64,000 bases of DNA from Betaproteobacteria bacterium (GCA_016709965.1 JADJLT010000006.1:1054001-1118000), one strand, 5' to 3'. Positions 7,987 through 17,197 are shown, numbered from the stretch's first letter. Numbers and translations are program-made. The notes: generated from the letters alone by a model not told the origin.

Positions 7987-8951
7987 TCAGCGGTGTTCGC
8001 AAGCTTGTTTTCGAGGGTGCACAAGGTGCTCATTGGGTCTTCACCGTGCTCATGCTGGACAATCTTGATCTCCGCGGTCAACTGGAAATTTTGCCCGAAA
8101 TCCGAATGTTCAAATGTCTCCCGAATGCCTTTGGCGACGGTGCCCGCCATGTTGGCCGTTGTATTGGGCAACAGAATCATGAATGTGCCAGGATCCCAAC
8201 GGCAGGCTGTGTCAGCAGTTCGCAGTCGATCACCAATGGCTTCAGCCAACAGGCGCAACTGCCTGTTCTGTTGGGCGCTGTGTTCGCCCAAGGCGAAGCG
8301 ACAGCCGATCAGGGTCAGTGGAAATCGATAACGGTCGGATATGGCTGAAACGTGTGCCAGCTCGGCCTCGAAGCATTGAGGGGAGGGGAGTCCGGTTAGT
8401 TGGTCACGTAAATTCGTAGATGATTCCGAGGTCGAGGGGGCGTTGGATCGGTAGACATGACGTACGAGCAGTGCGATCAGCAAAGAAAGAATCAGATGCT
8501 CGTCGATGCGCTCGTGGTCGCTGGCAAGTTGCCAGGTCAGCACCACAAAAAAGCCACCCAGCAGAATCCACAATCTGAGCGGTAGATGTCGATATCGCCA
8601 AGCCCACCAGGCCGACACAAGTGGAGCCCAGAATAACAGCGTTGATGCCAGTTCAGAGGTCACCGGCGAGTTTGATTGGAATCGTATGCCGAGGCTGGCT
8701 ACAAGTAGTACGTAGATCGACATGTCGACAGCCAGCGCAGCATTGTCTTCTGCCAGTCTCCAGCCGGCCAGATGAGTAATCCAGATGAGTAATAAGGGAA
8801 TGCAGATGGCCAGGTAAATCAGGCTCGTGCCTGTCGGCCAAAGTCTTTGACATTCAGCGCAGGCAATGACGAAGATGCCGAGCAACGCGCCCATTGAACC
8901 GGAAGGATTCATGATGCGGGCGCGCCGTTGTTGCATCGATTGGTCAGTCAT
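7983..8951 (-). CDS. Membrane protein with a degenerate GGDEF domain
   Basis: This 322-residue protein has an N-terminal half with about five membrane helices (residues 18-160) and a C-terminal half recognisable as a GGDEF domain from DQLTGLPSPQCFE and the region before its end. The signature itself is lost: where RYGGDEF is expected the sequence reads RWDPGTF (near residue 264). Catalysis of c-di-GMP synthesis is therefore unlikely. It may act as a sensor or as a nucleotide-binding partner. It is translationally coupled to the downstream flavoprotein (4-base overlap) and divergent from the cytochrome operon starting at 9111. Confidence 0.8.
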   Translation of the reverse strand: MTDQSMQQRRARIMNPSGSMGALLGIFVIACAECQRLWPTGTSLIYLAICIPLLLIWITHLAGWRLAEDNAALAVDMSIYVLLVASLGIRFQSNSPVTSELASTLLFWAPLVSAWWAWRYRHLPLRLWILLGGFFVVLTWQLASDHERIDEHLILSLLIALLVRHVYRSNAPSTSESSTNLRDQLTGLPSPQCFEAELAHVSAISDRYRFPLTLIGCRFALGEHSAQQNRQLRLLAEAIGDRLRTADTACRWDPGTFMILLPNTTANMAGTVAKGIRETFEHSDFGQNFQLTAEIKIVQHEHGEDPMSTLCTLENKLANTAE

Positions 8952-9110
8952 GACTAATTTCTCCGGGACGGGGTGTACCTTGCCAAGTGAATTTTTTGCT
9001 ATTCTTGGCGGCGTGTGAAATTTTACCCCGTGATTGGGTGGCTCGATAGGTTTCCAACCAGATCGTTGCCGCAGTGGAAACGGGCCAATGCCGACATCTG
9101 ACTGGACACT

Positions 9111-10022
9111 ATGAATACAAGCGCGCTTGGCCCAATGACCGTCATTTCTCTGGAGGGGGAAGCAAAATCTCCGTCAGAAAAAATTTTTCGCGGTGCCTGG
9201 CGGGCATCTATCGTAGCGCTCGTTTGTCTGATTGTTTTTTTGGCATGGCTCGTTTGGTCAGGGGCTTTATACGATGGAAAGTCGGATTTCGCGTACTACC
9301 TCGGTCTGGTCGGCGGATTGCTGATGAGTAGTCTCCTTCTTTATCCGCTCCGCAAGCGCATTGCAGCGCTTGAGCGTCTCGGAAAAATGGAGTCCTGGTT
9401 CAAGTTTCACATGATCGCGGGGATTTGCGGACCCCTGATGGTCCTTTTTCATTCGACCTTCAAGACTGGTTCGTTGAATGGAGCGATGGCACTGTACGCG
9501 ATGCTTTTGGTCGCCCTCAGCGGCGTTATCGGTCGTTTTATCTACCGTCATATTCATCGTGGACTCTATGGAAACCAGCTGACTCTGGGTGAAGTTTCCG
9601 CAGAACTAAAGGATTGTGCCGAGAATATGGGGTCGGTCTTTGCTTTGCGGCCGGATATCGAGCCAAGGCTCATGGACTTTCATGATGCTGCTTTCAGTCG
9701 GCAAGGTTCGCTGATCGTTAGGGTTTGGCGATTCGTGACCTTGTATTGGAAAAGCCGGCGCCTGGCCAATGAAATCCGCCGGGATGCAAAAGATGCGCTG
9801 CGTAGGCAGTTTCGCAAGCAGGGCGGGCGGCGCCGCGAGCTAATCGTCAATTATCGAATTGCTCGGGAAGATATCGATCGATATCTGAACTCTGTCGTCA
9901 AGGCATCCCAACTCGCCGTCTGGGAGCGGCTGTTTTCCTATTGGCACATCATTCACCTCCCCTTTCTTTACTTGCTGGTTTTTAGTGGAGTCGTTCATGT
10001 TGTTGCTGTCCACATGTATTAG
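9111..10022 (+). CDS. Membrane protein with conserved histidines, candidate b-type haem electron carrier
   Basis: This 303-residue protein has membrane segments at about 32-52, 60-78, 98-118, 122-143 and near the C-terminus (278-301). Histidines lie at helix ends in pairs: FKFHMIAG, VLFHSTFK, IYRHIHRG and SYWHIIH with VVHVVAVH. This pattern resembles ferric-reductase or cytochrome b561-type haem ligation. A basic cytoplasmic loop (about 150-265) separates the first four helices from the last. The ATG at 9111 has GGA just upstream. The end overlaps the start of the 24-heme cytochrome gene. I infer a role in passing electrons from the quinone pool or the flavoprotein to periplasmic cytochromes; haem binding has not been shown. 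Confidence 0.7.
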   Translation: MNTSALGPMTVISLEGEAKSPSEKIFRGAWRASIVALVCLIVFLAWLVWSGALYDGKSDFAYYLGLVGGLLMSSLLLYPLRKRIAALERLGKMESWFKFHMIAGICGPLMVLFHSTFKTGSLNGAMALYAMLLVALSGVIGRFIYRHIHRGLYGNQLTLGEVSAELKDCAENMGSVFALRPDIEPRLMDFHDAAFSRQGSLIVRVWRFVTLYWKSRRLANEIRRDAKDALRRQFRKQGGRRRELIVNYRIAREDIDRYLNSVVKASQLAVWERLFSYWHIIHLPFLYLLVFSGVVHVVAVHMY

Positions 10023-11829
10023 CCGGCTTTTTGTCAGTCTTGCGCTGATCGTTACCGTCATGTTTTCAGATGGAGCATCAGCACAGTCGATAGAAAAAGT
10101 GTTGATGCCAGGCGAGGTCATAGCGGGGCATGCAAAGTACGAAAATGAATGCGATCAATGCCACCAACGTTTCGACAAAAAGGCGCAGACCAGACTATGC
10201 CTTGATTGCCACAAGGATATAGCCGCTGATGTCCGCGGCAAAAAGCGATTGCACGGCAAGCTGGATAACACTAGTTGCAATAGTTGCCACGTCGAGCACA
10301 AGGGTCGCAATGCCAATATTGCGCCACTGGACAAGAAAAAATTCGATCACAGCCGCACTGAGTTCAAGTTGCTTGGCGCGCACAAGGAAGGCAAATGTGA
10401 AAGCTGCCATTTGCCCAAGCTCAAGTTCCGTCAGGCACCCAAGCTGTGTAATGACTGCCATAAAAAGATTGACGATGAAAAAGGACATAAGGGGCATCTC
10501 GGCACCAAATGTGAAAGCTGTCACAACGAGAAAAAGTGGACAGAAACCCGGTTCGATCACGAAAAAACCAAGTTCTCACTGCTTGGCGGCAAGCACGCTG
10601 ATGTCAAGTGCAAAGATTGTCACGAAGACAAGACTTATCAGAAAACACCACTAACCTGTAATGGCTGCCACAAGAAAATCGACCAGGAAAAAGGTCATAA
10701 GGGACGTTACGGTACCAAGTGCGAGTCCTGCCACAACGATAAGGGGTGGAAGGATATCGACTTCGATCACGATCACGACACTCACTATGCGCTTAAAGGG
10801 AAGCACCGCCAGGCCAGGTGCAACACCTGCCATCTTCCTGAAAAAGGGTTGATCTATCAGGTCAAGTTACCGACCAAATGTGTTTCCTGTCACAAAAAAG
10901 ATGATCAGGATAAAGGCCACCGTGGCGAGCTGGGCGAAAAGTGCGAGAGCTGCCACAACGAGCGGGGCTGGAAAAATTCCAATTTCGACCACGACGACAC
11001 CAAGTTCCCGCTACGCGACAAACACAAGGATGCCAAGTGCGAGACCTGCCATAAAGGCGGTGTCAGTGGTCCCGATGCCAGGAAATTGAAGGTGGACATG
11101 GAGTGTGTTGCCTGTCATCGCAAGAATGATGACGAGAAAGGCCACAAGGGCCGTTATGGCGATAAATGTGGCACCTGTCACACGGCCAAGGACTGGAAAA
11201 CCAGCATCTTTAATCACGACAGGGAAACCAAGTATCCGCTCAAGGCCAAGCATAGGGAGGCCAAGTGCGATGCCTGCCATCTGCCGGAGAAAGGCAATAT
11301 ATACAAGAGCAAACTGGAGAATGCTTGCATAGCTTGCCACAAGAAGGACGACAAGCATAAGGGCCAGCTCGGTAACAAGTGCGAGAGTTGCCACGACGAG
11401 AGAAAGTGGAAAGATGCGCCGTTTGATCACAACAAGTCCCGCTTTGCTCTGACTGGAAGTCATGCCAAGGTTGAATGCAAGAAGTGTCACGTGACGCCCG
11501 CATTTAAGGATGCGCCACTCACCTGTATTGGTTGCCATGAAAAAGACGACAAGCATAAAGCTGCCTTCGGTAAGAAATGTGAAACATGCCATTACACCGG
11601 CACTTGGCGGTCGTGGGATTTCGATCACTCAACGACACGTTTTGTTCTGGATGGAGCTCACCTCAAGACCGAGTGCAAAGAGTGTCATGTGGAACCCAAG
11701 GCTGGTGCAGCCAAGTTGAGCAAAGTCTGCATCAATTGCCATATAAAAGATGACGTACATCACGGTGACTTCGGAAGTCAGTGTGAACGTTGCCATGTCA
11801 CTGCAAACTGGAAAAAAGTTCGCAGGTAG
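9997..11829 (+). CDS. 24-heme c-type cytochrome built of eight triheme repeats
   Basis: This 610-residue exported protein (signal peptide ending at ASA-Q) contains 24 CxxCH motifs. They fall into eight groups of three with a period of about 70-75 residues. Between groups stand further histidines in FDH, GKH/GAH and KGH contexts, about one for each haem, as expected for bis-histidine ligation. The layout is that of tandem cytochrome c7-type domains, known from Geobacter proteins with four or more triheme units. The ATG at 9997 is chosen for its GGAG 6 bases upstream; it overlaps the preceding gene by 26 bases. A periplasmic or cell-surface electron wire is the likely role. Confidence 0.9.
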   Translation: MLLLSTCISRLFVSLALIVTVMFSDGASAQSIEKVLMPGEVIAGHAKYENECDQCHQRFDKKAQTRLCLDCHKDIAADVRGKKRLHGKLDNTSCNSCHVEHKGRNANIAPLDKKKFDHSRTEFKLLGAHKEGKCESCHLPKLKFRQAPKLCNDCHKKIDDEKGHKGHLGTKCESCHNEKKWTETRFDHEKTKFSLLGGKHADVKCKDCHEDKTYQKTPLTCNGCHKKIDQEKGHKGRYGTKCESCHNDKGWKDIDFDHDHDTHYALKGKHRQARCNTCHLPEKGLIYQVKLPTKCVSCHKKDDQDKGHRGELGEKCESCHNERGWKNSNFDHDDTKFPLRDKHKDAKCETCHKGGVSGPDARKLKVDMECVACHRKNDDEKGHKGRYGDKCGTCHTAKDWKTSIFNHDRETKYPLKAKHREAKCDACHLPEKGNIYKSKLENACIACHKKDDKHKGQLGNKCESCHDERKWKDAPFDHNKSRFALTGSHAKVECKKCHVTPAFKDAPLTCIGCHEKDDKHKAAFGKKCETCHYTGTWRSWDFDHSTTRFVLDGAHLKTECKECHVEPKAGAAKLSKVCINCHIKDDVHHGDFGSQCERCHVTANWKKVRR

Positions 11830-11963
11830 TCAATTGCATTGTATGTGTGATAAATTCCCACAAATTGTCGTTGCTCTTACTTGTCGGGTGAGTGATTCTG
11901 TTGTCTTGTCTCCCCTTTGTGCTGAATTTTCATCATTAACTATTTGATTGGGAAGGTGATTCT

Positions 11964-13226
11964 GTGGAAAAAATTGCCCGCCTGCTATTCCTTGTTATTG
12001 CTGCAGCCTTTATGTGGATGGGGCAGTGGGGGATGGCGTTTGGGCAGTCCGGGCAGGGGGCGGTTCAAAACCTGTCTTTTGATCACAATACAACCGGCTA
12101 CTTTTTGGATTCTCCGCACAAATTGGTAGCGTGTGAGAGTTGTCACACGTCAGGGATATTTAGAGGAACGCCCAGAACCTGCGCGACTTGCCATGCAGGT
12201 GGAGGCGCCCGTGCTCCAGGTAAATCAGCCACGCATATTCCGACGATGGCGGCGTGTGATTCATGTCACCGGGCAGGTGCTACTGACTGGAGTGAGCGGC
12301 CTGCAGGATTTACGCAGGGCGGAACGGGGCATCCGATCAATCCTCTACTCGGGGTCACAGCGAGCAATTGTCTAACCTGTCATAACGGAGCCTTCCTGGG
12401 CGCCAATGCCTTGGCTATGCCGGCAACGCATATTCAGACATCGGCAGTCTGTAGCACCTGCCATGGCACAACGTCATGGACGCCGGCTACCAACCCGCAT
12501 ACCGGTGTGTTGCCTGGAACGTGCGCTAACTGCCATAACGGCGTCAATGCGCCGGGTAAGAAGGTAGACCATATCCTGACGATGACGCCCTGCGACACCT
12601 GTAACAGTAATTTCATTGCTTTCATTCCCGCTCAAATGAATCACGCTGGACTGGATGGCCAATGTTCGACATGCCACTCGGGGCGTTTTTCTTCACAGGG
12701 AGCCCAGAGCAAGCCAGTAACCCACGTAACTACTGCCGAGCAGTGCGATTCCTGTCATAAGTCGACGACCTCGTGGTCGACGGCGGTTAACTTTGTGCAT
12801 GCCCCCTCGATAACGATAGGAGGTGGTGGGTGTACAGCAGCTAACTGCCATGGTTCCGGTCTTGCCTTGGGGAAGCCGACTAATCACGTACCGACGAGTG
12901 CTATATGCGATACATGTCACACCAACTTTAGTTCATTCAAGCCTGCCCAGATGAATCACGCCAGCACTGCTGCTCAGTGTGCTTCGTGTCACAACGGTAG
13001 CTTTGTTGCAGTCAATGCACTTGGCAGGTCGGGGCGCCATATTCCTACTACGATTCAGTGCGATTCCTGCCATACGCAAGGTTTTGTTTCATGGTCTCCG
13101 GCTGTTATGAGTCACGTCGGCCTAGATAGGCAGTGCTCCAGTTGTCACAGCGGCGGTTATCTGCCACAGAACGCCCAAACGAAGCCATCAACCCATATTT
13201 CCACGACGGCACAGTGTGACTGTTGA
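11964..13226 (+). CDS. Multiheme c-type cytochrome, 3' end cut off by IS21
   Basis: The GTG at 11964 with AAGG upstream opens a 420-residue frame with a signal peptide (about residues 1-27). It contains 12 CxxCH motifs, one CX4CH (CTAANCH, near 290) and one degenerate CDTCN (near 210). Recurrent histidines precede the cysteine motifs (THIPT, THIQT, NHVPT). The native protein runs to Asp419, in the middle of another haem motif; the last Cys codon is the first three bases of the IS (13221). The missing 3' part is nowhere in this window. The protein is probably non-functional or shortened. It follows the 24-heme gene after 134 bases. Confidence 0.85.
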   Translation: MEKIARLLFLVIAAAFMWMGQWGMAFGQSGQGAVQNLSFDHNTTGYFLDSPHKLVACESCHTSGIFRGTPRTCATCHAGGGARAPGKSATHIPTMAACDSCHRAGATDWSERPAGFTQGGTGHPINPLLGVTASNCLTCHNGAFLGANALAMPATHIQTSAVCSTCHGTTSWTPATNPHTGVLPGTCANCHNGVNAPGKKVDHILTMTPCDTCNSNFIAFIPAQMNHAGLDGQCSTCHSGRFSSQGAQSKPVTHVTTAEQCDSCHKSTTSWSTAVNFVHAPSITIGGGGCTAANCHGSGLALGKPTNHVPTSAICDTCHTNFSSFKPAQMNHASTAAQCASCHNGSFVAVNALGRSGRHIPTTIQCDSCHTQGFVSWSPAVMSHVGLDRQCSSCHSGGYLPQNAQTKPSTHISTTAQCDC

Positions 13227-13324
13227 CGCTCGTTGAAAACTGACCAGAAAAGCGAGGTTGTGCGCGCTGAAAATTGACCAGGGTGATTAACTAGTCCGCT
13301 CATTTTTTGAGCAGGATTTTGGAG

Positions 13325-14829
13325 ATGATCACCATGAAGGATCTGGGAAGGATTCGGCGGTTGTTTTACCGGGATGGCGTGTCGCTATCCGAGATTTCGA
13401 GGAAGACGGGGTATAGCCGGAACACCGTCAAGCGTTGGTTACGGACGCCGGAAGGCACGGAGCCGAAGTACGAACGGGAGAACCCGAACGTCAAGATTGC
13501 GCCCTATGCGGCGCGACTCATCAAGGCGCTGGAAACGGATGCTCGGCGCCCGAAACGGGATCGGCGTACGGCGCTGAAACTCTTTGGTGAATTGCAGGCG
13601 GCCGGATTTACGGGCACCTACTGCCGGGTCACTGAGTTCATCCGGCGCTGGCGTTCCGATGGTGGCGCGGCGGTCAGCAAGCCTTCGTTCCGCTCCACTT
13701 TGAATTAGGCGAAGCCTTCCAGTTCGACTGGAGCGAAGAGCATTTGGTGATCGGTGGTGTCTGGCGCAAGATTCTCGCCTCGCATCTGAAGTTCTGTGCC
13801 AGTCGGGCCTTTGTGGTTCAGGCCTACCCGACGCAAGGCCACGAAATGCTGTTTGATGCCCATACCCGTTCGTTTGCGGCCTTGGGCGGCATTCCTCGGC
13901 GCGGCATCTACGACAATATGAAGACGGCCGTGGATAAGGTGCAGAAGGGCAAGTCCCGTATCGTCAATGCCCGCTTCTCGGCCATGGCCTCCCACTACCT
14001 GTTCGACCCGGATTTCTGCAATGTCGCCAGCGGCTGGGAGAAAGGCGTTGTCGAGAAGAATGTCCAGGATAGCCGGCTGCGGCTCTGGCAGGATGCCGGC
14101 AAGGAACGCTTCAGCTCTTTCACCGAACTGAACGTCTGGCTGCTCGAACGCTGCCGTAGCCTGTGGCAGGAATTGCGCCATCCTGAGTACGCGGATCTGA
14201 CGGTGGCCGAGATGCTGGAACACGAGCAACCGAGCCTGATGCCAATGGTGGCGCCCTTCGATGGGTATGTTGAAACCCTGGGCAAAGTCTCCAGCACCTG
14301 CCTAGTCACGCTGGATCGTAATCGCTATTCGGTGCCGTGCGAGTTGGTCGGCCAGGTCGTTAGCCTGCGTCTCTATCCGGAGCGGATTGATATGGTGGCG
14401 CACGATCTGCGCATGGCCAGCCATCCGCGTAGTTTCACCCGGCAACAAACGCTCTACGACTGGCAGCACTACATTCCGCTGATTGAACGCAAGCCGGGTG
14501 CCTTGAGAAATGGCGCGCCATTTGCCGACATGCCGGAAGCTTTGCAGCGCCTGCGCAGTTTGTTGCTGCGTCGAGAAGGTGGTGATCGGGTCATGGCCAA
14601 GGTCCTGTCAGCGATTGCGCAGTTCGGTCTGGAGTCTGTGCTGGTGGCGGTCGATCTGGTTCTGGAATCAGGCTTGCCCAGTGCCGAGCACGTCGAGAAC
14701 ATGCTCAATCGACTGAAGTCTGGACCCATGCCACCACCGGTGGAGACCCCGCTGACGATCAGCGAAGCACCGATCGCCGATACGGGTCGCTACGACCAGC
14801 TGCGCGTGGAGGTGAGCGACCATGCGTGA
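13325..14829 (+). pseudogene. istA: istA transposase of IS21, broken by a -1 frameshift
   Basis: The frame from 13325 is nearly the same protein as the left copy up to about 13680. There one A of AGCAAAGCC is missing, and the frame ends at 13708. The remainder, 13744-14829, is an uninterrupted C-terminal part with the DDE core, including the GYVETLGKV junction that is broken in the left copy. The upstream GGAG is preserved but one base is missing just before it. A hybrid of the two istA copies would be complete. Confidence 0.9.
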
Positions 14830-15708
14830 GCTGATGAGTGAGTTCAGGAGCTGCGCCTGCACGGCATGGCTGGTGCCTGGGAAGAGCTATCGGCCAACGG
14901 TGGCGCCGGCATCGACACTTCTCGCTGGTTGATCGAGCATCTGCTGCAGGCCGAACATACTGACCGGGTCATGCGCTCGATTGGCTACCAGATGCATGCG
15001 GCCCGCTTCCCTGTACATCGGGATCTAGCGGGATTCGACTTCGATCAATCGAAGGTAGATCAGAAACTGATTCGGCAACTGGCCGACCTGTCCTTTACCG
15101 AGGAAGCGCAGAACGTGGTGTTCATCGGTGGCACGGGAACCGGCAAGACGCACCTGGCCACGGCACTGGGTGTTTCGGGGATTGGGCACCATAACAAGCG
15201 GGTTCGGTTCTTCTCGACGGTGGATCTGGCCAATGCCCTGGAACAAGAGAAGGCGGCCGGCAAAGCTGGCCGGATTGCCTTGGGACTGCTGCGCATGGAT
15301 CTGGTGATTCTCGATGAGCTGGGCTATCTGCCGTTCAGCCAGGCTGGTGGTGCCTTGCTGTTTCACTTGCTGTCGAAGCTCTACGAGCACACCAGCGTGA
15401 TGATCACGACCAACCTGACCTTTGCCGAATGGCCGAGCGTCTTCGGCGATGCCAAGATGACGACGGCGCTGCTCGACCGCCTGACGCATCACTGCCACAT
15501 CGTGGAAACGGGGAATGAGTCATTTCGCTTCCGGCACAGCACAGCAACGGCCAAGTCGAGGATCAAGGCAAGGGAGCAGAGCAAGCGGGGAAATCCACCC
15601 GAGGAGGACGCGTTCCTGATCAGGGCCGCGTTGGGAAATCCGTTCCGGACTTCGTCCTCCACGGCTTTCCCAACGCATTCATCGTGGCTCGGAAATCGAT
15701 TGTTCTGA
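14822..15708 (+). pseudogene. istB: istB of IS21 with two single-base indels
   Basis: The native ATG at 14822 overlaps the istA stop. Compared with the left copy, one A is missing at about 14846 (GTTCAGGAG against GTTCAAGGAG), so only the first eight codons are in the native frame. One C is inserted at about 15615, which removes the native stop and adds an unrelated tail to 15708. The middle, from the ATG at 14866, keeps the AAA+ motifs GGTGTGKTHLA and LVILDELGYLPF, and could still yield a shortened ATPase. Confidence 0.85.
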
Positions 15709-15787
15709 GCTACACTTATCCACAAGCCAACCTATGTCAGGTGGCTATCACACCTGGTCAAAATTCAACGAGCACAGGTGGTCAAAA

Positions 15788-17197
15788 TTAAACGCGCGCC
15801 GACAACCAGTGGCGCAGATAGTCCAGATCGCAATCGACGCGGGCCTTCATCTTGTCCAGCGTTTCTGTTTCCCCGCGCAGGCCGTTTACCTGAGCCCAGC
15901 CGGTTATGCCTGGCTTGACTTTGTGGCGGACCATATAGCCGTTGATCAACTTGCGGTATTGCTCATTATGCGCAATTGCATGTGGGCGAGGGCCGACAAT
16001 ACTCATGCGGCCTTGCAGCACGTTAATGAATTGTGGCAATTCGTCGAGAGACGTCTTGCGCAGAATGCGACCAAGACGCGTAATTCGCATATCGCCCTTG
16101 CTTGCCTGTGTGATCTGCGAACCATCTTCGCAGACGGTCATTGAGCGGAATTTATAGACAACGATTTCCTGGCCATCCAGCCCGTAGCGCCGCTGCCTAA
16201 AAATGATTGGCCCCGGCGACGTGAATTTGACACCGCAGGCAATGACCAGAAGCACGGGCGAAATCAACACCAATATCAGCAGCGACAGCACAATATCCGA
16301 CAGTCGCTTGACCAAGCCGTTGGTTCCGGTGAATGGTGTTTCGCAGACCGAGACTACTGGCATGTCACAAACCGTTTCCATGCGGCTCTGAATGATGTCA
16401 GTGACGAACATGTCAGGGACGAAATAGATTGACGCAGTCGTATCCCGCAACTCGTCCAGCAAACGGAGAATTCGTGGCTGCGTGGCCATTGGCAATGAAA
16501 TATAAATCAGGTTGACCTGCTCACGTTTCACATAGTCGGTGACTTGAATGATCCGGCCAAGTAGCGGGCCATCGTGTCCGATGGCGTGCAGGCGCGCAAG
16601 ACTTCGGTCATCAAAAAAGCCCAGAACTTTCAGATCACTGTAGGGACTTTTGGCCAAGCGAGTAGCCAGTTGAGCACCTTGTTCGTTCATGCCAATGATC
16701 ACGGTGCGCTTGGCACCCTGAGCCTGAAGCAGCAAGGGGGCAACCAGCCGGAACAAACCATTGGTTACGATAAGGCTGACTGGTGCAGCCCACAGCCAGG
16801 TAACGATGGCATTAGCCGAATACAGGCTCAAACCTTTGGTAGCGTAACCAAAAAAGAAAATCAGTGATGCCAATACCAGCCAGCCGGAGATGATGTTGAT
16901 TGCACTTCGGACAAATGACTCTTCAAGACGGGGACGCGCCGGAAACGTCAATGAAAAGGCCATCAGGGAGAGGATCAAGTAGGGGAGGGTAAGCTCGCCT
17001 TCTTCCATAAAGCCGATGACCCACACCGAAAGCGTCAGCACCAATGGGTCGAGAACAACCTCAATGACATTGATCAGGTGGTCACGCCCAACTTGCAGAC
17101 TGGCAACCCGGCCAAAACGGGAGGTGCTTCCAAGGTGCGGAACAGATACTGCAGACTGAGGCATGGGGCAATCGGTTGTTGAGGCGATGGTATTCAT
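15788..17197 (-). CDS. Undecaprenyl-phosphate sugar-phosphate transferase (priming), C-terminus replaced by IS21 sequence
   Basis: This protein starts polysaccharide repeat-unit assembly on the lipid carrier. The N-terminal half has four to five membrane helices and a CoA-binding-like Rossmann domain. A further helix near 300 precedes the catalytic bacterial sugar transferase domain (FRQRRYGLDGQEIVVYKFRSM, KTSLDELPQFINVL, VGPRPHA, KPGITGWAQVNG). The native sequence stops at DYLRHW; the IS end supplies LSARV and a stop. The usual ending of roughly 25 residues (a W-x-LWxDLKI type segment) is missing, so activity is uncertain. The ATG at 17197 is chosen; a TTG lies seven codons upstream. It is the last gene of the exopolysaccharide operon. 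Confidence 0.88.
   Translation of the reverse strand: MNTIASTTDCPMPQSAVSVPHLGSTSRFGRVASLQVGRDHLINVIEVVLDPLVLTLSVWVIGFMEEGELTLPYLILSLMAFSLTFPARPRLEESFVRSAINIISGWLVLASLIFFFGYATKGLSLYSANAIVTWLWAAPVSLIVTNGLFRLVAPLLLQAQGAKRTVIIGMNEQGAQLATRLAKSPYSDLKVLGFFDDRSLARLHAIGHDGPLLGRIIQVTDYVKREQVNLIYISLPMATQPRILRLLDELRDTTASIYFVPDMFVTDIIQSRMETVCDMPVVSVCETPFTGTNGLVKRLSDIVLSLLILVLISPVLLVIACGVKFTSPGPIIFRQRRYGLDGQEIVVYKFRSMTVCEDGSQITQASKGDMRITRLGRILRKTSLDELPQFINVLQGRMSIVGPRPHAIAHNEQYRKLINGYMVRHKVKPGITGWAQVNGLRGETETLDKMKARVDCDLDYLRHWLSARV

Larger units (their letters stand above)
13221..15804 (+). mobile_element. IS21-family insertion sequence, right copy, complete to both ends
   Basis: The termini are TGTTGACGCTCG at 13221 and, on the minus strand, TGTCGGCGCGCG ending at 15804. 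They align over about 26 bases up to TGACCA. Each end has a second internal repeat of the TTGAAAAnTGACCAG / TGGTCAAAATTCAACG type, as in IS21. The flanks (AGTGTGAC before, ACCAGTGG after) are not a target duplication. Two different truncated genes abut the element, so it marks a rearrangement, not a simple insertion. Both of its genes carry single-base indels. Confidence 0.93.

Noticed and set aside
13213..15812. Target-site duplication around the right IS21
   Set aside because: AGTGTGAC and ACCAGTGG do not match as direct repeats of 4-8 bases.
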